Source: Thalassotalea sp. 1_MG-2023
Lineage (GTDB): Bacteria > Pseudomonadota > Gammaproteobacteria > Enterobacterales > Alteromonadaceae
DNA length: 64,000 nt
Assembly (NCBI RefSeq): GCF_030546745.1
Contig: NZ_JAUOPD010000002.1
Location: 1-64,000 of the forward strand
Direction: 5' to 3'
Shown piece by piece: positions 6,507 to 14,283 of this stretch. A model generated the notes under the pieces. The model made no database searches, was not told the origin of the DNA, and saw nothing but the letters and a program-made list of their open reading frames with translations. Numbering within the stretch: position 1 is the stretch's first letter; every line of letters starts with the position of its first letter. Position numbers and translations under genes: made by a program.

Positions 6507-8624
6507 TTATTGTGGATTTGTTGTATTTTTATTATTTGGTAATACAACTTTCCCTATATAATTATTTCTTGGTTTTAAGTTATTGAAAAAAAGTGTGTTG
6601 TCTTTAAAATGCACGGAGTGAATATTTGCTCCTGTAACGTGTAAGTTGCTTTCTGTTTGATCTAAATAATTTAGTTCAAGCACAATATCGCTTTCTGTAG
6701 ACAATAAATACGCCTTTTCATCTGCGATAGTCCAACTGCTTTGATCGTGAAAGCTATAGTTTTTAAAATAATGATGTGTGCTTTTTGGGTTTAGCTGTCC
6801 GGTGCTAATAAAAAAACCTCTCTGATTTTGGCGCGAAAATGCGTAAATTCTAGATTTGCAATTTGCTTTTATCGAAGTAATACCGTGAGTTAGCATTTTA
6901 TGTTTTTTTGAATTTAAATTATATTCTATTAATTGCCAGTTGTTGTTTGATGTACCTACTATAAAAATACTATTGGACGCTTTATCGCAACTCCAAATAG
7001 CGCTTGAAAAATTAAAGTTATTAATTTTTATTTGCGAAATTGAATTTTTTTCAATGTTAAAAATTGCATAACTATTATCTTTTTTTAGTATTAAATTTTG
7101 ACCGTTAGGCGCTATTAAAATGTTTTCTATATACGTTTCTTTGCTTTTAAAGTGTGATAATTGTTTTAATCCATTTTGTGAGCTTTCCCAAAGCTGGTAT
7201 TTACCAGAACGATTAGAAACAAATATTATTTTACTGTGTCCTCCGACTGTATGGCTGTCAGCAGTGTGATCTTTAAAAGAAGAAGAGATGACTTTTTTTA
7301 ATTTAGGGTTTGGAGTTAATGTGTCAAATTTTAATATGTTTGCGTCATAAATATCACCAATAGACAATATTAAATGAGCATCACTTACACTAGAGGGATC
7401 GGTTATTGTTTCTCTATGCTTAAATATCTGAACTGATTGTTTCGAAGATAATTTATATTCCATTAACCTATGCATTTCGTCGATGTAATACAATATATCT
7501 GAATTATGAGCCCACGTGATTGCATATATATTTGAGCTTAAGGAATTGATTTTATGTAGTTCTCCACTGATTAAGTCTAATATATTTATTGAACTAGAGT
7601 TATCATCATTATGTCTAATAAAAGCTAGTTTACTATTGTTATTGTTTAGTCTTACGTAACTATCGCCCTTAAACGTCGAAAGTGGGGTGGTAATTCTCTG
7701 TTCAAAGTTAGTAGATAAGTTAATTTTCTTTATGTAGGTGCTCGTCTCATTAGACTCTTTGTAAGTAAAATAAAGGGAGTTATCTCTCGCGCTAAATGCT
7801 AATGCAGTATAATAGTTTACCTTCCCACAAGATGTGATGTATTGCTTATGTGAAAACGTTAAATCTTGATTAAGTTTTATTGAAAATATATCGCACTGAT
7901 TCCTTTCGTAAGTAATGTAGTAAATTGTATTTTTATCTCTCCAAATAGGGCTTTTAGCATCATAACTCTCTTGTATGCTGAATGTTTTCCTACTACTTAA
8001 GTCTTGTATTTTTATAATATAGACATCTTTTTTTTCATCGAGTGCTGTATACAGTAGTAAATTACCATCTGCGTTTAAAGATGGTTCAAACTCCCAACCT
8101 TCTTCATACGTTAAGGGAATAATTTCTAAATTCGTTTCTGTCTGCGTTTCTAAAGGTTTTTGCGACTGATCAATTGCATACAAAACCGTGAGTAAACTTA
8201 AAAATATAATAAGCGTTAGCGTGAATTTTTTCTGTAATGGAATACTGGAAGGTTTATTAGGAAGATTTTGATCAACTTTCTTGATTAAAATAGTAGAGGT
8301 TACGCAGTGTAGACTGTAGCCTGACTTCGGGTGTGTTTTAATAAACTCTTGGGTCTCACCACCTAAAATTTTTCGTAATCTAGAGATCGTAGCGTTAATC
8401 GTTCGATCATCTACATACCTATCTTTCCATACAATCTTAACAAGTTGCTCTCGAGAGACTATTGAACCTTGATGTTCAATAAGACAGCTTAATAAAGCTA
8501 CATGTTTTGATTCTAACGTTTCGATTTTAGCTTGCTTATTATTTTCACTTTCTTGAAACGTTAAGGTTTTATTACTTGGATCAAAAATCCAATTTTTTAT
8601 TTTAATTAAATGATGTTTTTCCAC
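6507..8624 (-). CDS. CadC/ToxR-like transmembrane regulator with beta-propeller sensor domain
   Basis: A protein of 705 aa. Residues about 10-105 form an OmpR/PhoB-type winged helix (LESKHVALLSCLIEHQGSIVSREQL, then DRTINATISRLRKILGG and THPKSGYSL, given here as separate blocks). One membrane helix lies at about 135-152 (FTLTLIIFLSLLTVLYA). The remaining 550 residues are extracytoplasmic and have repeated TolB/PD40-like blades (for example LNADGNLLLYTALDE, KIIFVSNRSGKYQLWE). This layout fits a one-component sensor that binds DNA from the membrane. It is translated from GTG. It flanks the microcin-like cluster on the same strand and could regulate it; that link is inference. It is markedly AT-rich. 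Confidence 0.8.
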   Translation of the reverse strand: MEKHHLIKIKNWIFDPSNKTLTFQESENNKQAKIETLESKHVALLSCLIEHQGSIVSREQLVKIVWKDRYVDDRTINATISRLRKILGGETQEFIKTHPKSGYSLHCVTSTILIKKVDQNLPNKPSSIPLQKKFTLTLIIFLSLLTVLYAIDQSQKPLETQTETNLEIIPLTYEEGWEFEPSLNADGNLLLYTALDEKKDVYIIKIQDLSSRKTFSIQESYDAKSPIWRDKNTIYYITYERNQCDIFSIKLNQDLTFSHKQYITSCGKVNYYTALAFSARDNSLYFTYKESNETSTYIKKINLSTNFEQRITTPLSTFKGDSYVRLNNNNSKLAFIRHNDDNSSSINILDLISGELHKINSLSSNIYAITWAHNSDILYYIDEMHRLMEYKLSSKQSVQIFKHRETITDPSSVSDAHLILSIGDIYDANILKFDTLTPNPKLKKVISSSFKDHTADSHTVGGHSKIIFVSNRSGKYQLWESSQNGLKQLSHFKSKETYIENILIAPNGQNLILKKDNSYAIFNIEKNSISQIKINNFNFSSAIWSCDKASNSIFIVGTSNNNWQLIEYNLNSKKHKMLTHGITSIKANCKSRIYAFSRQNQRGFFISTGQLNPKSTHHYFKNYSFHDQSSWTIADEKAYLLSTESDIVLELNYLDQTESNLHVTGANIHSVHFKDNTLFFNNLKPRNNYIGKVVLPNNKNTTNPQ

Positions 8625-8786
8625 AGCTCAGCACTCTCTTCCCTTGATGCCCGTCGAACTACAAAAATTATACAAATGTTCAATCTTATTGATTTATATA
8701 AATAAATGTTATTTGGTCATTTTGTATCAAAACATTTCAGGGGTGGAAATGCAAGGCGATACTTATCGGCTAAGAATAGGAATGAG

Positions 8787-9098
8787 TTAAAAATAGGGTT
8801 TTATACACTTGTAATAAAATAAACTTAGTATGAATACCATCAGCAATGCGTAAAAAATAGTAAGCCATGTAATTCGTGTAGTGAGTATAAGTAGTAGGGC
8901 AAAGCTAGTTATGAGCACATGGTAAATTTTTGACACTACTTGTTTAGCGGTGAGTAAATAAAATCCTAAAATTGTACAATTTATAGCCAGTAGCAGTAAG
9001 CTATAACGAATGTGTATAAAGAGGCCGAGTATCATTAATGATACGCCCATTGTTTTGGTTACAAATTGGTATACTGATGGGTTTTGTTTTTTTGTCAT
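8787..9098 (-). CDS. small four-helix membrane protein, possible immunity protein
   Basis: A protein of 103 aa starting at MTKKQNPSVYQF. It has four hydrophobic stretches (around VSLMILGLFI, LLLLAINCTILGFYLL, VLITSFALLLIL and WLTIFYALLMVFILSLF) and a basic C terminus (YYKCIKPYF). I do not recognise a family. It is the first gene downstream of the two double-glycine peptides on the same strand. Small multi-helix membrane proteins in that position are often immunity proteins of class II microcins, so this is suggested but not shown. The ribosome-binding site is weak. Confidence 0.5.
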   Translation of the reverse strand: MTKKQNPSVYQFVTKTMGVSLMILGLFIHIRYSLLLLAINCTILGFYLLTAKQVVSKIYHVLITSFALLLILTTRITWLTIFYALLMVFILSLFYYKCIKPYF

Positions 9099-9192
9099 AA
9101 AAGTAAAAACTAGAACCAATTGAATATTAATAGTGGTTGTATTATTTAAAACTTCTAAATAAACACTCTAGTATGTGTGGTTTGGTGTGTGT

Positions 9193-9232
9193 AAAGTCAG
9201 CAAACAAGAGATTATTATCATCCGCTGACTTT
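9193..9232 (-). terminator. hairpin downstream of the double-glycine peptide genes
   Basis: The 9-bp perfect inverted repeat AAAGTCAGC and GCTGACTTT encloses a 22-base loop. It lies 36 bases after the peptide gene at 9268-9447. There is no long T run, so it may be a weak terminator or an RNA-stabilising hairpin. Confidence 0.4.
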
Positions 9233-9267
9233 ATGTTGATTCATTCACCAACTCAACACTGATAAAA

Positions 9268-9447
9268 TCAACGTTTAAAGGCTAATAAAATATTGCCGTT
9301 AATGGGGGTTTTCGGATCGTAGTCTTCAGGGAGTCGAAGTGCAGGGCTTGGTAGCTCTTGCATTGCGGCAAAGCCTGGGTGATGCGGCTGATCAGTATTA
9401 TTACCGCCGATAATCATTGTCCATTGTGATTTATCTATATTAGTCAT
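9268..9447 (-). CDS. candidate double-glycine-leader peptide A (microcin-like precursor), 59 aa
   Basis: A short reading frame with a good ribosome-binding site (AAGGA, eight bases before ATG). The first 15 residues, MTNIDKSQWTMIIGG, end in Gly-Gly at positions 14-15, exactly as in the neighbouring peptide B. The predicted mature part has 44 residues. It is rich in proline (seven), has no cysteine, and contains QPHHPGFAAM and ALRLPEDYDP. The second segment faintly recalls the TxRxPSDxDE core of marinostatin/microviridin-type peptides, but the Thr and Ser ester donors are absent and no ATP-grasp gene is nearby. It is less leader-like than peptide B. Likely exported by the C39 ABC transporter upstream; activity is unknown. 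Confidence 0.6.
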   Translation of the reverse strand: MTNIDKSQWTMIIGGNNTDQPHHPGFAAMQELPSPALRLPEDYDPKTPINGNILLAFKR

Positions 9448-9493
9448 TTTAAAATCCTTATAAAATTATTTGGTTAGGTATGTAACGTGTTAT

Positions 9494-9655
9494 CTAGTAG
9501 CGTAATTTAGCATGAGGCTTAACATAGCCACTGATTCGATAATTTACTCTATATATGTGTAAAGATTGAATTCTCACACCGATATCCTTATTAAGGCTGG
9601 TATGTATATTACCTCCAGTAACGTCATGAAAATCTTTTTTACTTAACGTTTTCAT
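9494..9655 (-). CDS. candidate class II microcin precursor (double-glycine leader peptide B), 53 aa
   Basis: A reading frame of 54 codons with a strong AAAAGGAG ribosome-binding site. The leader MKTLSKKDFHDVTGG has the length and pattern of the colicin V leader MRTLTLNELDSVSGG as I recall it: Met, basic residue, Thr, Leu, acidic/hydrophobic spacing, Val, Ser/Thr, Gly-Gly. Cleavage after Gly15 would give a 38-residue peptide with no cysteine, seven Lys/Arg, three His and only one acidic residue, so it is strongly cationic. It lies 85 bases after the C39-peptidase exporter on the same strand and 46 bases before peptide A. An antimicrobial function is inferred from leader plus exporter. Confidence 0.75.
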   Translation of the reverse strand: MKTLSKKDFHDVTGGNIHTSLNKDIGVRIQSLHIYRVNYRISGYVKPHAKLRY

Positions 9656-9740
9656 TATATAACTCCTTTTATTTTCGATTATTCGGTTAATTAAATTGAT
9701 AAGGTTGATGCCTTACCGGGTGTAAATGCAAAACCGTTAT

Positions 9741-11888
9741 TTAACAGCTTTGCAAATGCTGTTGTGATATATCTATGAGTTGTCCATTGGTTAATGTTAA
9801 TACCTTATTTGCATGCTTAATGGTGTCTGGCCGGTGAGCAATCATGATCCTAGTCATCGATAAATCTTGAATTTTTTCACATATTTTAATTTCGTTTTCG
9901 TTATCTAAATGGCTCGTTGCTTCATCTAAGAAAAGAATACTGGGTTTCTTGTATAATGCTCTAGCGAGTAATATTCGCTGTTGCTGACCGCCTGATAAGC
10001 AAGCACCCATATCACCAACGAGTGCATTGTAACCCATGGTCATCTGACAAATGTCTTGATGAATGGCGGCTAATTGCGCGCATTGTTCAACTTTCAAATA
10101 GTTTGGTTCAGGGTCAAAAAAGGAAATGTTATCAGCAATAGAGCCTGCTAATAGCGTGTCATTTTGCATAACCGCGGCAATAATTTTACGATAATTCTTA
10201 AGTCCTATTTGTGTGATGTCTTGATTATTAAAAAATATTTTCCCAGAAGTTGGGGAAAGCAAGCCTAACATCAGCTTAACCAAAGTAGATTTACCAGAGC
10301 CAGACGCACCCGTAATGGCGATGCAATCACCCGTATTTATCGTAAAAGTTAAATTGTTAATAATAGGTGGCTCATCGTCACTATAACAAAAGGAAACATT
10401 CTCTAAACGAAGCTCTCCAGCGTGTTCTTGCATTCCTTGTTTTATCGGAAATGAAGACTCTCGGTGTTGTTCTGTTTCTGATAGGGCAATATCAGCAATT
10501 CTATCTAAGTGTAAACGCATCATTTTGAATTGAATCAATTGTTCAATAAGGTTTGTGATGCTTTGCGTTAACTGTCCTTTATATGCAATGAAGGCTAGTA
10601 CCATTCCGATAGATAACTCATTGCCCATAACTGCTGTTGCAGCAAAATAAATGACTAATACATTTTCTAAACCGAACAACGCTTTGTTGAAGTTTTCAAA
10701 ACCAATTTTTAACTTTCCAAGGTGAATATCGGCATTAATAACTTCGGCAAATCGATTTTGCCAGATACCTTGACGCTGAGCTTCGTTGCCGAATAGCTTA
10801 ATAGTTTGTATGCCCCTTATATTTTCTAAAAAATTACTTTGTTCTTTTGCTGAATTTTGAATGGAATCTTCAGTTGCTCGATGTAGGGGTTGATATAAAG
10901 ATACCCGGAAAATAATATACAGCGCTATTGCAGCAAGCACGATTAAGGTGAGCTTAATAGAATACATTAGCATCATAACAAGCACGATGACTGACATTAG
11001 CCCATCAACCGTTGTTTCTACGATGCCAGTGGTCATTCTTTCTCGCACTTGATTAAGGGAACCAAAGCGAGAAACAACATCACCGATATGTCTCGACTCA
11101 AAGTAATTCATTGGTAAGCGCAATAAATGGCGAAGTAAGTTAACGCCCATTTGCATATTAAGCATGCTAGATAAACGTAAAATTAACCAACTTCTAATGG
11201 TATTTGTCACTACAGTTACGATCGCTAATAGTGCAAACCCGAAAGCAAGTACAACCAATAATGATTTATCGTAACTAATGAGTACTTCATCAACTACCCA
11301 TTGCATATAATAGGGAGTCATGAGTGCAAAAATTTGTAAAAACAATGAGAGACATAATAGCTTCAACAAGGCTGATTTCAGCCCAGTGATATTACTCCAC
11401 AACTGTGAAATTCGCATTTTTTGATGTTCAATGCGAGCTTCAAACTTTGAGGTTGGAGAAAGTTCTAGTGCTATACCGGTAAAATGCTGACTAAACTCTT
11501 CTTTAGAGTAAACACGTTTACCAAGTGCAGGATCATTTATATAAAATTTATTTTTAGCTATTTTGGTTAATACAACAAAGTGGTTCATATCCCAATGTAA
11601 AATACAAGGTAAATTAAGCTTGTGAATATCTTGTAATGGGCATTGCAATGGTCTACTTGCTAAACCTAAGCTGTCAGACAACTCAATAAGTTGCTGTAAG
11701 TTCATTCCTTTTAGATTTGCTGAAAAGCGACTTCGCATCGCTTGCATATCTAGTTGGTGACCAAAATATGATGCCACCATTGCGATTGCAGCTAAACCAC
11801 ATTCAGCTACTTCTGCTTGTAATATTAATGGCACTCTTTTTTTTGTTGAAAACTCAAGTAACTGTGTTGTATTAGCAGCTAAATCCAT
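9741..11888 (-). CDS. C39-peptidase-containing ABC exporter (CvaB-like)
   Basis: A protein of 715 aa that should cleave double-glycine leaders and export the peptides across the inner membrane. The N-terminal C39 peptidase is intact: Gln24 (oxyanion), Cys30 in AEVAECGLAA, His103 in MNHFVVL and Asp119 in INDPALG. Six membrane helices follow at about 165-435. The nucleotide-binding domain has Walker A GASGSGKST, signature LSGGQQQR, Walker B ILFLDEATSHLD and the H-loop AHRP. The gene follows the two small membrane proteins and the adaptor, and precedes the two peptides. The order and types match colicin V export (cvaA, cvaB). It could also be called a bacteriocin maturation transporter. Confidence 0.9.
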   Translation of the reverse strand: MDLAANTTQLLEFSTKKRVPLILQAEVAECGLAAIAMVASYFGHQLDMQAMRSRFSANLKGMNLQQLIELSDSLGLASRPLQCPLQDIHKLNLPCILHWDMNHFVVLTKIAKNKFYINDPALGKRVYSKEEFSQHFTGIALELSPTSKFEARIEHQKMRISQLWSNITGLKSALLKLLCLSLFLQIFALMTPYYMQWVVDEVLISYDKSLLVVLAFGFALLAIVTVVTNTIRSWLILRLSSMLNMQMGVNLLRHLLRLPMNYFESRHIGDVVSRFGSLNQVRERMTTGIVETTVDGLMSVIVLVMMLMYSIKLTLIVLAAIALYIIFRVSLYQPLHRATEDSIQNSAKEQSNFLENIRGIQTIKLFGNEAQRQGIWQNRFAEVINADIHLGKLKIGFENFNKALFGLENVLVIYFAATAVMGNELSIGMVLAFIAYKGQLTQSITNLIEQLIQFKMMRLHLDRIADIALSETEQHRESSFPIKQGMQEHAGELRLENVSFCYSDDEPPIINNLTFTINTGDCIAITGASGSGKSTLVKLMLGLLSPTSGKIFFNNQDITQIGLKNYRKIIAAVMQNDTLLAGSIADNISFFDPEPNYLKVEQCAQLAAIHQDICQMTMGYNALVGDMGACLSGGQQQRILLARALYKKPSILFLDEATSHLDNENEIKICEKIQDLSMTRIMIAHRPDTIKHANKVLTLTNGQLIDISQQHLQSC

Positions 11889-11936
11889 TTAATTAAACCC
11901 CATATTAATGTGTGAACCTATGTTCTTACTTATGTG

Positions 11937-12350
11937 TTATTGCTGTTCGCCTGCAATAAGCAGATCTTTCAGGCTGTTATAGTTAATTGGTGCGAAATCA
12001 ATTTTGAAATTTGGACATGAAAAAAAATAAAACCTTTTAGTTAATTGTTCGTTGACTAAATATATTCGGTAAAAACATAGATATCGTTGAACATGCAGAC
12101 TTGCCTTTGGCAAGTAGGTCATCTTCCCTGTGCGATGGTGAATAATAAATTCGTCCGTACTCATGCGTGAAAATAATAATATATTGGCATTTCGATAGAT
12201 TAGAAATACATCAAGTAAGCAGAGCGTTAACCAAACACCAATAAAAATAAAGTACAAACTATTTTCAGGAGATAGCAGGCTTACAGCAAGCAATAGAAAT
12301 AGGCTGTTAAATAGATGATTTACACGATAGATCACGCTGAAATTCATCAT
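11937..12350 (-). CDS. small membrane protein of the microcin export cluster, 137 aa
   Basis: The ATG at 12350 lies two bases after the stop of the upstream gene, with GAGGAT as ribosome-binding site inside that gene; a longer frame would overlap it. Two hydrophobic helices (LFNSLFLLLAVSLL and FIFIGVWLTLCLLDVFLI) are followed by a soluble region with alternating polar/hydrophobic strands (STDEFIIHHRTGKMTYLP). This resembles the layout of small YcxB/PH-like membrane proteins, but I cannot assign a family. Its tight placement between adaptor and exporter suggests a role in export or immunity. Confidence 0.6.
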   Translation of the reverse strand: MMNFSVIYRVNHLFNSLFLLLAVSLLSPENSLYFIFIGVWLTLCLLDVFLIYRNANILLFSRMSTDEFIIHHRTGKMTYLPKASLHVQRYLCFYRIYLVNEQLTKRFYFFSCPNFKIDFAPINYNSLKDLLIAGEQQ

Positions 12351-12352
12351 GA

Positions 12353-12730
12353 TTATTGATCCTCTTCTATTACTTTTATCAGCTGAATAAAATACATATA
12401 AAGTACTAATAACACGCTGTAGAAAAGCCAAAATCCATGCAGCATTAAATCAGAGACAGCAGTAAAGAATAAAACAAAGGTACAGCATGTTGCGGCTTCG
12501 CTTAATGAAAAAAATAATGGGGAATCTCGTTTTATTGAATATATGATTAAAATGTTACTGATCACCAACAGGCTAGCTGACAGCACTAGTAAAGGATTAT
12601 TCCCATGGCATAAAAATATACATGCAATGAAAAATTGACCAGTAAGTAATGAAAATTTTAAAGGGGTATCAACAATCAGTGTTTTTAATTTTAATAAGGC
12701 GTACGCCATACATGAATATTTTGCCAACAT
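12353..12730 (-). CDS. small membrane protein of the microcin export cluster, 125 aa
   Basis: An unrecognised protein with about four membrane helices (for example FSLLTGQFFIACIFL, LLVLSASLLVISNILIIYS, ATCCTFVLFFTAVSDLML, FWLFYSVLLVLYMYFI). It starts four bases after the HlyD-type gene stop with AAGGTAAG as ribosome-binding site, so it is translationally coupled. It overlaps nothing downstream but sits two bases before the next ATG. A helper of export or an immunity protein are both possible; sequence alone does not decide. Confidence 0.6.
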   Translation of the reverse strand: MLAKYSCMAYALLKLKTLIVDTPLKFSLLTGQFFIACIFLCHGNNPLLVLSASLLVISNILIIYSIKRDSPLFFSLSEAATCCTFVLFFTAVSDLMLHGFWLFYSVLLVLYMYFIQLIKVIEEDQ

Positions 12731-12734
12731 ATGC

Positions 12735-13982
12735 TTACCTTAATTTCCCTTTGACGCTGAGAATTGGATCAATAACCCATTCAAATAAAGACCGTTTATC
12801 AAGAACAATATCTGCTTGAAACATCATGCCACTTTTTAACGGTAGCTTTTTATCGTAAACATCAATGAACTGTTTATTTAACTCTGCCTGAAGGCGGTAT
12901 ACTGGTTCGGTAATGCTGATTGGAAAATTGACATCTTGTTGGGTGATTAAGGCATTATCTACTCGAGTAACTTTTCCAGTAATAAAGCCAAAGCGTTGAT
13001 GTGGAAAAGCATCAAATCGCAGATAAGTTATATCACCTTCTCCAATAAAGCCTGCAGAACGCGTAGGGAGCATAAGTTCTGCGATTAATGAGGAATTGTG
13101 TGGCAATATAGTCAAAAGAGGTCTGATTTTATTTAGTGTTTCGCCGGGTAAAATATGGATATCAGTGACAATACCGCTATGCGTCGCCTTAACCACATGA
13201 CTAAAGTTATTCTTGATGTTAGTTAGTTGACTATTAAAGCTAGAAATACGTTGCTGTAATACTCTGCGTTTAGAAGCGTATTCAAATGGTTGCGAAAGTT
13301 GCTGGTTTTCTAATTGGCTAATCTTTTGATGTAAGCTAACTTGTGCAGTCACTAGCTGTTCTGATTCTTGTTTGACTGTTAAATGCCGTTCGCGTTGTTG
13401 TTGTATATCGAGAGTTGAAATATAACCTTTTTGATGTAGTGACGTTAGCTGAAGTGTTTGCTTTTCTAGTAATGCTAATTTTTCATCTATTAACGCTTTC
13501 TGTGCTTGTAATGCCACTAACGATTGATGTGCTAATACTATTTGCTGATTTAACTCGTCAGTAGCACGTTTTTCTAACAGAGGTAACTCAGAGAGTTCTT
13601 GGCTTTGAAGGCTTATTTGTAGTTCAACGTCTTTAATCAATTGTTGATTAACATCTTCACCATTTTCTAAGGCTCTGTTACTGACGATAGATACTAAAGG
13701 GGTTCCTTTTTCTACTAACTGTCCAGCCGATACTAGCACTTCTTTGATTGTGCCGGTTTTCTCTGAGAAGCTTTTGATGAGTCCTTTATTCGGCCTTAAA
13801 AAACCTACAACAGTTTCTTTTCTTGTGTATTCGGCATTGAACAGAAAAATTAAAGCAATTAATACCGTTACCGAAATAACAAACACGGTTAGTTTAAGCG
13901 GCATTGGTTGTGCTAAGGTAACTGAGCCAACGAGGCGTTGTCCTTGTGCGTCTACTGCTTGTTTTCTAAATAGTTGTGACAC
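12735..13982 (-). CDS. HlyD/CvaA-type periplasmic adaptor
   Basis: A 415-residue membrane fusion protein that should link the ABC exporter to an outer membrane TolC channel. It has a cytoplasmic N terminus and one membrane helix at about 30-48 (LTVFVISVTVLIALIFLF). A biotinyl-lipoyl half follows (GTIKEVLVSAGQLVEKGTPLVSI), then about 150 residues of helical hairpin, and the second lipoyl half (VVKATHSGIVTDIHILPGE). The C-terminal part holds the beta-barrel and MFQADIVLDKRSLFEWV. Translation starts at GTG with AAGGAAG upstream. First gene of the microcin-like operon. TolC is not in the window. Confidence 0.85.
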   Translation of the reverse strand: MSQLFRKQAVDAQGQRLVGSVTLAQPMPLKLTVFVISVTVLIALIFLFNAEYTRKETVVGFLRPNKGLIKSFSEKTGTIKEVLVSAGQLVEKGTPLVSIVSNRALENGEDVNQQLIKDVELQISLQSQELSELPLLEKRATDELNQQIVLAHQSLVALQAQKALIDEKLALLEKQTLQLTSLHQKGYISTLDIQQQRERHLTVKQESEQLVTAQVSLHQKISQLENQQLSQPFEYASKRRVLQQRISSFNSQLTNIKNNFSHVVKATHSGIVTDIHILPGETLNKIRPLLTILPHNSSLIAELMLPTRSAGFIGEGDITYLRFDAFPHQRFGFITGKVTRVDNALITQQDVNFPISITEPVYRLQAELNKQFIDVYDKKLPLKSGMMFQADIVLDKRSLFEWVIDPILSVKGKLR

Positions 13983-14010
13983 CTATCTTCCTTAATTGCT
14001 AAATTTGGTC

Positions 14011-14040
14011 ATTGCAGATCTCGGTCATATCTGCTGTCAA
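14011..14040 (-). promoter_or_regulatory. candidate promoter of the microcin-like operon
   Basis: On the minus strand a perfect TTGACA box (14035-14040) is followed, after 18 bases, by TGCAAT (14011-14016), a 4/6 match to the -10 consensus. Transcription would start about 20 bases before the HlyD-type GTG, leaving just enough leader for the ribosome-binding site. The -10 match is imperfect. Confidence 0.4.
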
Positions 14041-14232
14041 ATTAAGGTAGACATCTCATGTGTATTGAGCAAGAGAGGTTAACTTAAGAAAAAGTGTATT
14101 TGTTTTTATTTTATTGATTTCTATGAAAATAATCAGAGGTTGTATTAATGTTGTGAATATATTGTGCGAGGTTATTTAACTTTATATGAGAAATTAAGGT
14201 GCTATGCATACTGTAGAAAAAAGCAAAGAACA

Positions 14233-14260
14233 TAAAAAAGCCCCGCATTTGCGAGGCTTT
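14233..14260 (-). terminator. terminator of the EF-G gene
   Basis: The stem AAAGCC-CGC / GCG-GGCTTT, with one mismatch and an AAT-type loop, lies just after the EF-G stop. On the minus strand it is followed by TTTTTTATG, giving a typical rho-independent terminator. Confidence 0.8.
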
Positions 14261-14283
14261 AATTACGACGTATTTAAACTAAA

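Noticed and set aside
8714-8830. Short plus-strand frame with an Arg-Gly-Gly stretch near the microcin locus
   Set aside because: Wrong strand, no ribosome-binding site, overlaps the end of the small membrane protein gene and lacks a leader-like pattern before the glycines.
9268-9447. Calling peptide A a marinostatin/microviridin precursor
   Set aside because: The ester-forming Thr and Ser are absent, the usual PFFARFLE-type leader is missing and no ATP-grasp ligase is present.
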